From: Candidatus Levyibacteriota bacterium | GTDB lineage: Bacteria; Patescibacteriota; Microgenomatia; Levybacterales; UBA12049 | Direction: 5' to 3' | DNA: 11,162 nucleotides | Assembly: GCA_903872785.1 (NCBI GenBank) | Contig: CAIQLZ010000074.1 | Location: forward strand, 1 to 11,162 | The notes under the pieces: generated by a model | Seen by the model: only the letters and a program-made list of their open reading frames with translations | Told to the model about the DNA's origin: nothing | The model's database searches: none | Position numbers and translations under genes: made by a program | Shown: positions 1 to 6,216 of the stretch, in pieces | Layout: each line of letters opens with the position of its first letter | Numbering within the stretch: position 1 is the stretch's first letter

Positions 1-54
1 AGAAACTCCCAAGATATCTGCTACTTCCCGGATCGCATAAAGCCTATTATTCAT
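1..54 (-). CDS. MerR/excisionase-like helix-turn-helix protein, N-terminal 18 codons only
   Basis: Reading leftward from an ATG at 54-52, the visible peptide begins MNNRLYAIREVADILGVS and runs open off the window edge. The pattern 'reva.iLgVs' is the first helix and turn of a MerR/excisionase-type (HTH_17) DNA-binding domain, which in such proteins normally starts within the first few residues. That fits this ATG being the true start. No Shine-Dalgarno sequence is visible. It is divergent from the Fic-like regulator at 333, so the two probably share the intergenic control region. The rest of the protein is outside the window, so whether it is a small regulator, an excisionase or a larger enzyme cannot be said. 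Confidence 0.5.
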   Translation of the reverse strand, partial: MNNRLYAIREVADILGVS

Positions 55-64
55 AAAGAGCAGC

Positions 65-79
65 GCTTTTTATAAAAGC
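65..79. repeat. Short perfect inverted repeat (GCTTTT-TAT-AAAAGC)
   Basis: Six-base arms at 65-70 and 74-79 flank a three-base centre. It lies 11 bases upstream of the leftward HTH start codon at 54, so it would fall in that gene's 5' leader. It could be an operator or a weak hairpin. It is AT-rich and short, so chance is possible. Confidence 0.3.
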
Positions 80-118
80 TATACATTCCGAATCTAAATG
101 TCTAGCATTGTCCAACTA

Positions 119-149
119 TTATTACGACATATTTCACAGTGATTGTCAA
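119..149 (-). promoter_or_regulatory. Candidate promoter for the leftward HTH gene
   Basis: On the minus strand a perfect TTGACA lies at 149-144 and TAATAA at 124-119, with a 19-base spacer that is longer than the ideal 17. It would start a transcript about 58 bases before the leftward ATG at 54. The tandem repeat at 158-179 sits just upstream of its -35 box. The spacer length makes this tentative. Confidence 0.3.
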
Positions 150-157
150 GGGGTAGA

Positions 158-179
158 TTAATCTTATCTTAATCTTATC
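158..179. repeat. 11-bp perfect tandem repeat (TTAATCTTATC x2), probable operator
   Basis: TTAATCTTATC occurs at 158-168 and again immediately at 169-179. The 11-base period is about one helical turn, so both copies face the same side of DNA, as in tandem operator sites. The left copy overlaps a perfect 10-bp palindrome AGATTAATCT at 155-164. A nearly perfect inverted copy (10 of 11 bases) lies at 243-253. The position between divergent regulator genes supports an operator role; the binding protein is inferred, most simply the Fic-like winged-helix protein at 333. Confidence 0.5.
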
Positions 180-232
180 GAAAATGTATAATTTAGCCTC
201 AATAATAATGAGTAGCAAAAATTGAATACCTA

Positions 233-261
233 TTGACATTATGATAAGATTATGATACAAA
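233..261 (+). promoter_or_regulatory. Probable promoter of the Fic-like regulator, with operator copy in its spacer
   Basis: TTGACA at 233-238 is followed after 17 bases by TACAAA at 256-261, with TG at 253-254 giving an extended -10. Transcription would begin near 268, leaving a leader of about 65 bases before the ATG at 333. The inverted operator copy GATAAGATTAT (243-253) lies inside the spacer, where a bound protein would block RNA polymerase, so autorepression is a reasonable inference. TATGAT at 251-256 is closer to consensus, but only 12 bases from TTGACA. Confidence 0.45.
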
Positions 262-332
262 TAAGTTAAATCATTCATTTTCTGGGTAAAAAATAGAAAA
301 ACTTAGATCAAAAAAACGAAAGGCATATTGGT

Positions 333-1271
333 ATGTTAGATATTTCTTACAATATCTCTCCAAAACTTCAAGAGTATCTGGGTAAAATTGAAGATTTAAG
401 AAAACAAATACTTTTAACCCCAATTTCACAGACATTAGAGCTACACCTCAAATGGGAGGCTACTTTCAACCGTATCTATTACTCCCTGAAACTGACCGGC
501 AATTCTACCAAAAAAGAAGATATGCTGGAACTCTTATCAGAAGTTGCACACAAAAAAATCAACAATGAGCAAAAAATTATTCTTCAGTATAAAAAATCTC
601 TCGATTATATATTTCAGAATTGGCAGGGATCACAAAATGCCGTCGACGCAAAAGCGATTATTGATCTCCACAAAATAATCGGCAACGGAAGATTAAGGAT
701 TCCTCAAGCCGGCCTGCAATACCTTTTGGACTATCTGCAAGCAAGAATAGAAAATCCGATAATTCAAGCTGCAATTGTGAGCATCGAAATGGAAAAAATG
801 CAGCTTTTTACAGAACATAATAACTTAATTGCCCATCTAACTGCAGATCTTTTTTTATACAAATACGGCTATGACTTTAAAGGTTTCTTGGCGTATGAGA
901 CGGCATGGATTGAAGAGACAAAGACTTTCAAGGAAAATCACGAACGAGCGCTTAGATCTCTCAGTCTTACTCTTTGGCTTGAATATTTTGCCAAAAACAT
1001 ACTCGGACAACTGGAAACAATCGCCCAGTCAATCAAAAAGCCTAAGCAAGGAACGGTTGATTTAAGAAAATCTTTCTGGCAACTAAATGAAAGGCAAAAA
1101 TCAATTTTAAATCTTCTCGATCAACCACAGGCGACAATTGCCAACAGACAAATTCAAAAAAAATATAGGGTTTCACAAATAACGGCATCCCGGGACCTGG
1201 CAAAGCTTACAAATTTAGGATGCTTCTATTCCCATGGAAAAGGACGCTCAGTTTATTACACAAAAATTTAA
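333..1271 (+). CDS. Fic-fold protein with degenerate active site and C-terminal winged helix; probable transcriptional regulator
   Basis: A 312-residue protein. Residues about 35-215 follow the layout of Fic-family proteins: an N-terminal helix with 'WEA', a 'DLH' segment near 111-113, and the region before and after the Fic loop ending in 'YGYDFKGF' (177-184). The loop itself, normally HPFxxGNGR, reads QLFTEHNNL (157-165), so the catalytic His and the glycine-rich anion hole are lost. The usual inhibitory Glu in the N-terminal helix also appears replaced (Thr55 in SLKLTGN). Residues 251-312 form a winged helix (ERQKSILNLL, then VSQITASRDLAKL). AMP transfer is therefore unlikely and DNA binding likely. 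The ATG at 333 has a weak GAAAGG at 318-323. It abuts the next gene with no gap. Its target is unknown; the repeats at 158-253 are candidates. Confidence 0.72.
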   Translation: MLDISYNISPKLQEYLGKIEDLRKQILLTPISQTLELHLKWEATFNRIYYSLKLTGNSTKKEDMLELLSEVAHKKINNEQKIILQYKKSLDYIFQNWQGSQNAVDAKAIIDLHKIIGNGRLRIPQAGLQYLLDYLQARIENPIIQAAIVSIEMEKMQLFTEHNNLIAHLTADLFLYKYGYDFKGFLAYETAWIEETKTFKENHERALRSLSLTLWLEYFAKNILGQLETIAQSIKKPKQGTVDLRKSFWQLNERQKSILNLLDQPQATIANRQIQKKYRVSQITASRDLAKLTNLGCFYSHGKGRSVYYTKI

Positions 1272-1712
1272 ATGGAGCATAAAAAAGACACCAAAAATGG
1301 TTCAAATACATACCGTACGCAAATGAATCACGACATTCACCAACAAGCTAAAAACTTATCCCGCTCTGCTAAACAAAGGCTCAAATGGATGAATCATTTT
1401 AATAAATACCGTAACGCCAGATTAACATGCAGGCACTTCGGAATTTCCCCTGACACATTTTATCTTTGGAGAAAAAGATTTGTCTCCGACGACTTGAAAA
1501 TCCTGGAAGATGACTTTAAAACCCGCAAACCCTTTAAAATAAGGGTTTCAGGACACAAAATGGCCCAGCTTGAATCAATTAAAAAACTGAAGGAAGTGGA
1601 CCCGCGTCTGGGAAAAACCAGAATCGCAAAAATTCTCAGGGAAACAGGTTACAAAATTTCAAGCTCAACGGTTGCAAGAATACTCAAAAAAGAAATAAAG
1701 AATAAGAAATAA
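1272..1712 (+). CDS. Double helix-turn-helix protein, like the DNA-binding half of an IS481/IS3-type transposase
   Basis: A 146-residue, very basic protein (Lys/Arg-rich). The first HTH lies at about 44-70 with the signature LTCRHFGISPDTFYLWRKRF. A linker follows, then a second HTH at about 113-140 (GKTRIAKILRETGYKISSSTV). This order is the N-terminal half of IS481-like and related transposases, where a DDE (rve) integrase domain should follow. Here the frame stops at 1712, and 1713-1814 codes for nothing DDE-like. It is thus either a decayed transposase remnant or a domesticated DNA-binding protein. The start ATG directly follows the previous stop (TAAATG); the ATGs at 1323 and 1389 are alternatives, and the first HTH would survive with either. 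No terminal inverted repeats or target duplications were seen. Confidence 0.65.
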   Translation: MEHKKDTKNGSNTYRTQMNHDIHQQAKNLSRSAKQRLKWMNHFNKYRNARLTCRHFGISPDTFYLWRKRFVSDDLKILEDDFKTRKPFKIRVSGHKMAQLESIKKLKEVDPRLGKTRIAKILRETGYKISSSTVARILKKEIKNKK

Positions 1713-1714
1713 AC

Positions 1715-1764
1715 GATAAGAAACAGGGAAAAGATCGATTACTGCTTATTGTTTGTTGCTTATC
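1715..1764. repeat. Imperfect inverted repeat upstream of the ATPase promoter
   Basis: GATAAG-AAACA (from 1715) can pair with TGTTT at 1750-1754 and, after a four-base bulge, CTTATC at 1759-1764. There is no T tract after it, so it is not a convincing terminator. The GATAAG/CTTATC arms share the core of the operator-like repeat at 158-179, so a regulator site is possible, but the match is only six bases. Confidence 0.2.
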
Positions 1765-1775
1765 ATTTGTAACGA

Positions 1776-1804
1776 TTGACTTCTGATAAAAAGAATCATA
1801 AAAT
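1776..1804 (+). promoter_or_regulatory. Promoter of the F1-like ATPase operon, giving a near-leaderless transcript
   Basis: TTGACT at 1776-1781, a 17-base spacer and TAAAAT at 1799-1804 form a near-consensus housekeeping promoter. The expected start (6-8 bases past the -10) is at 1810-1812, and the first ATG of the operon is at 1815. The leader would be about 3-5 bases, with no room for a ribosome binding site. It shows that the ATPase genes are transcribed separately from the regulator genes upstream. Confidence 0.6.
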
Positions 1805-1814
1805 GAATATATAA

Positions 1815-2588
1815 ATGAAATATACTGCCCTTTTCGTATCCGCATTTTACTTGCTTGTTTTAAGCATTTTTTTGCCCGTTTCAATTTACGCCCAGAGCAA
1901 GTCTGTTGGCGCTGCAGTTTCGATTGCTATTGTCAATAAGGATGCAAAAGACGGCAGCATTATTGTTTCAGCCCCCAAAGGCTACGGATTAACGAACGTA
2001 GCCTATTACTCGAACATTTATGGTGTATATACGGAATTTTCCTCTATTTTTCTTCAGAATACAAGCGACCCCCAGACAAAACCGGTAACGACTTCGGGTA
2101 AAGCCAACGTTTTGGTTTCTTCAGTCAACGGAAACATCAAGAAAAACGATTTTATAACCACTTCCGCTATTTCAGGCGTCGGACAAAAGGCAACCAGAAA
2201 CGGAATGATTTTGGGAACAGCGCTTCAGGACTATAGTAACTCAAATCAGAAAGCAACCGGAAAAATTATGGTTGCCGTCAATCCTCACTTTAATGCAGCT
2301 TTTGCCGAAAACAAAGCCAGCGTACTAGAACTTATCAGAAATTCAGATCCCAGCGCTTTAACCCAGCTCACGTCGCTTAGATATGTCCTGGCAGCATGCA
2401 TAGCTTTAATTGCGTTTAGCATTGGATTTGTCTATTTTGGCCGGGTTACCTCAAGAGGGGTTGAGGCTTTGGGAAGGAACCCCCTCGCCAGCCGAACCAT
2501 TCAACTGAATCTAGTTTTTAATCTTTTTCTGATGATTGTTATCATATTTGTCGGACTTGGAATTAGCTACATGATTCTTGTTCTATAA
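1815..2588 (+). CDS. F-type ATPase subunit c-like membrane protein with exported N-terminal domain and no ion-binding carboxylate
   Basis: A 257-residue protein. Residues 1-26 are a signal peptide (hydrophobic core, likely cleavage after VSIYA). About 160 residues of beta-rich, Ser/Asn/Thr-rich sequence follow; 98-160 (NGNIKKNDFITTSAISGVG, then ILGTALQDYS and GKIMVAVNP) resemble a module of surface and phage tail-fibre proteins. The last 70 residues form a c-subunit hairpin: helix 1 at about 190-209, a cytoplasmic loop with VEALGRNPLA (216-225), helix 2 at about 232-257. The loop keeps the Arg and Pro that contact gamma/epsilon. At the position of the conserved Glu/Asp (18 residues after the loop Pro) there is Ile241, and neither helix contains any acidic residue. 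Usual c subunits have 70-90 residues. Topology is consistent with the exported domain lying outside. It occupies the atpE position in the operon. Ion translocation is not expected; ring formation is inferred. Confidence 0.78.
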   Translation: MKYTALFVSAFYLLVLSIFLPVSIYAQSKSVGAAVSIAIVNKDAKDGSIIVSAPKGYGLTNVAYYSNIYGVYTEFSSIFLQNTSDPQTKPVTTSGKANVLVSSVNGNIKKNDFITTSAISGVGQKATRNGMILGTALQDYSNSNQKATGKIMVAVNPHFNAAFAENKASVLELIRNSDPSALTQLTSLRYVLAACIALIAFSIGFVYFGRVTSRGVEALGRNPLASRTIQLNLVFNLFLMIVIIFVGLGISYMILVL

Positions 2589-2596
2589 AAGAAACT

Positions 2597-3301
2597 ATGA
2601 ATGTAACACCGATAATATTTTTCGATATGGCACTAAGCATAATCATCTTGGCCTTATGCTTAATTGCGATTGTTTTTTATTTATCACGTATTACAAAAAA
2701 TCTCCATAGCGACTTTAACGGAAAAGACAGTTACTCTCAAAAAAACCTAAATCTACTGGATGAGGCAAGAATGAAAGCAATAAAGATCGTTGATAACGCA
2801 AATAATCAAGCTTTGGATATCATAAGTCAAATTACTCTTTCAGCGGACACTGCTTCCGAAAATTTTAAGGAAGAAATAACGCGGACTTCTTCCGCCCAAA
2901 TTAAAGAATTTGAGAAAGCAACTTCCGATTTTACCGCACTCTATTTTCAAATTCTTCAAGACCTAAAAACAAAAAATATCGAAGTATTTCAGAATATATC
3001 AAAAGATATCGAAGAACATACAATGACAGAGGTAGAAAATTTCAAAGAGTCTATGCAAAAGCTAACTGCCTTATCTCAAGAAGAAGTCAGAAAAAAAATA
3101 GACGCCGACTATATAGTGTCAAAAAGGGAAGTAGAAAACTACAAACAGGAAGAATTAAAGAAAATAGATTCGGCAATTTATGAACTTTTGGAAAAGATAT
3201 CCAAGTTTGTCCTAGGAAAGGCTCTCAATTTGTCCGAGCATGAAGATTTAATTCAAACAGCTCTAGAAAAAGGCAAAAAAGAAGGAATTTTTAACACATG
3301 A
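2597..3301 (+). CDS. atpF: F-type ATPase subunit b-like stator protein
   Basis: A 234-residue protein with one membrane helix at about 7-30, then a long charged helical region (about 50-215) with coiled-coil character. It opens with the b-like stretch EARMKAIKIVDNANNQALDI. The C-terminus, with FVLGKALNLSEHEDLIQTAL at about 203-222, matches the delta-binding end of AtpF. Bacterial b is usually about 155-170 residues, so the stalk is some 60 residues longer. In the family two b chains tether F1 to the membrane and normally hold subunit a, which is missing here. It starts 8 bases after the c-like stop, with no clear Shine-Dalgarno sequence, and its stop overlaps the delta start by four bases (ATGA). 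Assignment rests on position, topology and the C-terminal motif. Confidence 0.75.
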   Translation: MNVTPIIFFDMALSIIILALCLIAIVFYLSRITKNLHSDFNGKDSYSQKNLNLLDEARMKAIKIVDNANNQALDIISQITLSADTASENFKEEITRTSSAQIKEFEKATSDFTALYFQILQDLKTKNIEVFQNISKDIEEHTMTEVENFKESMQKLTALSQEEVRKKIDADYIVSKREVENYKQEELKKIDSAIYELLEKISKFVLGKALNLSEHEDLIQTALEKGKKEGIFNT

Positions 3302-3822
3302 GTCAATATCCTGATCAAGATAAAAAAGACTTTTTATTCTATTCCGATCTGATAACTTCCCTGAAAACCACACGGGAAGTTGCAGACTTTGTTTCAGAAA
3401 TCGACACTCTTATGCTTACGTTTTTCAAATCGGAGGATCCATCCCTAGAGAAAGCCTTATCCTCAATCGGTGTCGACTCTGCTAGAAAAATAGCGCAGTT
3501 TTTTCAAAAAAATAATTTTGACACAGGCAACAAAGATGTAATTATCGATTTTTTTGAGACGCTAAAGAGCCTGATGAAAAAGTTCAAGGTCATTAAACTT
3601 GTTTTGGCCTTCAACCCGACACACAAAACAATTGAAAATATCTATAATTTTGTAAAAGACATTGCGGGAATCGGATATATTTTTGACCTTGAAGTTTCAG
3701 AAGATATTCTGGGAGGAATAATTATAATATTTAACGGAAAATATAGCGATTTAACTCTTAAAAGGGATATAGAAGAAACCTTCAATTTTAAAAATAAAGA
3801 AATTCTACAACTCTACAAATAA
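3298..3822 (+). CDS. atpH: F-type ATPase subunit delta (OSCP-like)
   Basis: A 174-residue soluble protein, close to the usual 175-180 of delta. The N-terminal two thirds are predicted helical. The C-terminus carries the delta signature: a 'vs.diLGGIII' strand (about 142-152) followed by a short hairpin and helix (SDLTLKRDIEETF), equivalent to the 'd.slIGGi.ir.gd.viDgSvr..L' segment. In the family, delta sits on top of F1 and links the alpha N-termini to the b stalk. The ATG overlaps the b stop codon, which suggests translational coupling. The sequence is divergent; position between b and alpha strengthens the call. Confidence 0.8.
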   Translation: MSQYPDQDKKDFLFYSDLITSLKTTREVADFVSEIDTLMLTFFKSEDPSLEKALSSIGVDSARKIAQFFQKNNFDTGNKDVIIDFFETLKSLMKKFKVIKLVLAFNPTHKTIENIYNFVKDIAGIGYIFDLEVSEDILGGIIIIFNGKYSDLTLKRDIEETFNFKNKEILQLYK

Positions 3823-3827
3823 TACCT

Positions 3828-5300
3828 ATGAGAGATTATAAATATTACCTTGATTTAACATCGGAAATCGGCTTTGTTGAGGAAGCCTCTAATGCAATTG
3901 TCTATATAAGCGGGTTGCCGAACGTTAAAACCGATGAGATAGTCATTTTCGAGACAGACGAAATAGGAATGGTATTATCATTTACTTCTGAAGTCGTAAA
4001 AGTACTGGTCTTCTCTAAGAAACCCATAAGTCACGGCACAAAAGTAACCAGAACCAATGAATTTCTCAAAGTACCTGTCGGAACAGAGCTTTTCGGAAAA
4101 ATAATTGATCCTCTCGGAAATTCTTTAACTCCTATGAATTTCTACAAAAAACCGTCGCTATCAAGGAGAATAAATACTTTTGCTTCCGGCATTTTATCCC
4201 GAAAAACCATTGTCAGGCAATTTGAGACGGGAATTCCGGCTGTCGACTTGGTTATGCCTTTGGGATTCGGCCAAAGAGAGCTTATTATCGGAGACAGAAA
4301 AACAGGCAAAACAAACTTTCTGATGCAAACAATCCTGTTTCAGGCCAAAGAAAAAAACATTTGCGTATACGCCGCCATCGGAAAGAAAAAACTTGATATT
4401 AAAGACGCTGAGGGTTTTTTTAAAAAATACGGAATTTTTGATCAGGTAATTTTTGTTGCAACAGGTTTTGACGATCCGATTGGGCTTTCTTTTCTTGTCC
4501 CGTTCTCCGCCATGACTATCTGTGAGCATTTTAGGGATGAAGGATACGATGTCTTACTCGTGCTTGATGATTTAACAACTCATGCCAAATTTTACAGAGA
4601 AATTTCCCTCTTGGGGAAAAAATTTCCCGGACGGAATTCATATCCGGGAGATATCTTCTACACTCATGCGAAACTCCTGGAACGCGCGGGAAATTTTATA
4701 ACAGAGAAGGGCGAAAAAGCAATTACCTGTCTACCCATCGCTGAGACCATACAGGGAGATTTATCCGGATATATTCAAACTAATATTATGTCTATGACGG
4801 ATGGTCATTTATATTTTGACTCCGATCTTTTTGCCAAAGGAAGAAGACCCGCCATCAATCCTTTCCTATCGGTAACCAGAGTCGGTAGACAAACTCAATC
4901 CGCTCTAAAAAGAGGCATTAACCGCGAAATCCTTTCTTTTCTGACGATTTCCGAAAAAATGCAAAATTTCTCTCATTTTGGAGCGGAATTAAGCGAAAGC
5001 AGTAAGGCAACTTTGGCAATTGGAGAAAAAGTCATTAAATTTTTAAATCAGGGACCATCAACTATTATGCCTATTAACTTGCAAATAATCTTATTTTGCA
5101 TGTTTTGGAACAATATTTTGCAACAAAAGGATATTGAATTAACTGGAGAAGATGTGGATAAAATGATTAAAACTTACAAAACCAAACCGGACGTTAAAAA
5201 AGCAATTGATAAAATTATAGAGGACACAAAAACCTTCAATGATTTACTAGGGATTATTAAAAAAAACGGAGAACAGTTGCTGGCACAACTTAAAACCTGA
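3828..5300 (+). CDS. atpA: F1-like ATPase subunit alpha
   Basis: A 490-residue alpha subunit. The nucleotide-binding domain has P-loop GDRKTGKT (155-162), Walker B DVLLVLDD (241-248) and the arginine finger in SVTRVGRQTQ (Arg351), which completes the catalytic site of beta. Typical alpha motifs follow Walker B, including PGRNSYPGD and HAKLLERAG, and the C-terminal helical domain begins around FGAELSES. Alpha binds nucleotide without hydrolysing it. The N-terminus is about 14 residues shorter than in E. coli alpha (its P-loop starts at 169), so most of the helix that docks delta is missing. This may mean a changed stator contact. It starts 5 bases after the delta stop without a Shine-Dalgarno sequence and ends in TGA, confirming TGA as a stop. 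The assignment is secure; whether it works as part of a synthase is the question. Confidence 0.93.
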   Translation: MRDYKYYLDLTSEIGFVEEASNAIVYISGLPNVKTDEIVIFETDEIGMVLSFTSEVVKVLVFSKKPISHGTKVTRTNEFLKVPVGTELFGKIIDPLGNSLTPMNFYKKPSLSRRINTFASGILSRKTIVRQFETGIPAVDLVMPLGFGQRELIIGDRKTGKTNFLMQTILFQAKEKNICVYAAIGKKKLDIKDAEGFFKKYGIFDQVIFVATGFDDPIGLSFLVPFSAMTICEHFRDEGYDVLLVLDDLTTHAKFYREISLLGKKFPGRNSYPGDIFYTHAKLLERAGNFITEKGEKAITCLPIAETIQGDLSGYIQTNIMSMTDGHLYFDSDLFAKGRRPAINPFLSVTRVGRQTQSALKRGINREILSFLTISEKMQNFSHFGAELSESSKATLAIGEKVIKFLNQGPSTIMPINLQIILFCMFWNNILQQKDIELTGEDVDKMIKTYKTKPDVKKAIDKIIEDTKTFNDLLGIIKKNGEQLLAQLKT

Positions 5301-5336
5301 AATATGAATTATAAAACAATAACTGATAATTAAATT

Positions 5337-6203
5337 ATGGTTACTAAAAAAGAGCTGATGCATGAAACAGATTTTCTCAGTGCCCTGCAAACCGTTCTTG
5401 AAACGTATGAAGAAATTGCAGCAACAAGAATGGGGCGCATTCGAAGCTATGTTTTAGCAAGCCGGGATTTTTTATTCGAGATAAACACAATTTTCCAACA
5501 AGTTAAATCTTCCTATAAGACTCAAATTAAACAACTCATGCAAAAGAAAAGAATTAAAAATCCGGCCGAACTTAGCTTCAGAGAGAACAACGGCAAGGCG
5601 CTGTATGTATTTATTTCCGCAAATACAGGTCTTTACGGAGGAATTATCAGAAAAACGTACGACGTGTTTATTGATGCCCTAAAGAAAACACCGACAGATG
5701 TTGTTATTTTGGGCAAAATCGGCCTTGAACTTTTTAACTCCGAGAAAATTAAGGTTCCGCTTACCTATTTTGATTTTCCGGATGATAAAATCGATGACGT
5801 AATGACACTAAAAATCGTTAAGCACATTGTCCAATACGAAAAGATCCTTGTCTTTTATGAACAATTTAACAGCATTCTCAGTCAATCCCCGATTATCACC
5901 AATATTTCCGGGGATCCTCTGCCGGGAGAAAAGACCGGCCCTTCGGCCCGATACTTTTTCGAGCCATCACTGGAAGAAGTTATGGGATTTTTTGAAAAAG
6001 AAATTTTTTCGTCAATTTTTGCTCAGACAATATTTGAGTCGGAACTTGCAAAATTCGCAATCCGCATGGTTTCTTTAGATTCTGCCTCGGAAAATACCAA
6101 ATCCAGATTAAAACAGGTAATTATTGCTAAAAACAGAATCAAACATCAAGAAAGCAATAAAAAGCAGTTGGAAAAATTCGCAAGCATGAGCCTTTGGGGA
6201 TAA
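5337..6203 (+). CDS. atpG: F1-like ATPase subunit gamma (central rotor shaft)
   Basis: A 288-residue protein, the usual gamma length. The N-terminal helix (about 10-60) includes the ATRMGRI segment that corresponds to 'aaskMrk' of standard gamma. The central Rossmann-like domain opens with VFISANTGLYGG (91-102), equivalent to the conserved 'sDrGLcGg'. The C-terminal helix (about 230-285) has the pattern ESELAKFAIRMVSLDSASEN, matching 'seq.aRm.AM..At.N'. The two terminal helices form the coiled coil that turns inside the alpha-beta hexamer. It is preceded by a 36-base AT-rich gap with no Shine-Dalgarno sequence; Met8 is an alternative start. A complete shaft indicates that rotation, not just ATP binding, is preserved. 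Confidence 0.9.
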   Translation: MVTKKELMHETDFLSALQTVLETYEEIAATRMGRIRSYVLASRDFLFEINTIFQQVKSSYKTQIKQLMQKKRIKNPAELSFRENNGKALYVFISANTGLYGGIIRKTYDVFIDALKKTPTDVVILGKIGLELFNSEKIKVPLTYFDFPDDKIDDVMTLKIVKHIVQYEKILVFYEQFNSILSQSPIITNISGDPLPGEKTGPSARYFFEPSLEEVMGFFEKEIFSSIFAQTIFESELAKFAIRMVSLDSASENTKSRLKQVIIAKNRIKHQESNKKQLEKFASMSLWG

Positions 6204-6210
6204 AAGGAGA
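6204..6210 (+). promoter_or_regulatory. Strong Shine-Dalgarno sequence for the beta subunit (AAGGAGA)
   Basis: AAGGAGA ends 6 bases before the ATG at 6217. It is the only strong ribosome binding site in the operon; the other genes rely on overlap, weak sites or none. It fixes the beta start and may raise beta translation. Confidence 0.7.
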
Positions 6211-6216
6211 TAAATT

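Noticed and set aside
681..692. GNGR tetrapeptide at residues 117-120 of the Fic-like protein, looking like the Fic active-site signature
   Set aside because: It has no preceding HPF and lies about 45 residues before the segment that aligns with the real Fic loop (157-165), so it is a chance match.
1713..1814. Possible remains of a DDE transposase domain after the double-HTH gene
   Set aside because: The stretch is only about 100 bases, AT-rich, with stops in the frame that would continue the protein, and it is accounted for by the promoter and an imperfect inverted repeat.
4194..4529. Minus-strand open frame of 111 codons inside the alpha gene
   Set aside because: It lies wholly inside a well-supported alpha coding region, has no recognisable domain and no ribosome binding site; it is a shadow frame.
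5301..5336. Terminator or regulatory hairpin between alpha and gamma (AATTAT at 5307-5312, ATAATT at 5326-5331)
   Set aside because: The stem is six A/T pairs without a T tract and would be very weak; the gap is simply AT-rich and alpha and gamma are expected to be cotranscribed.
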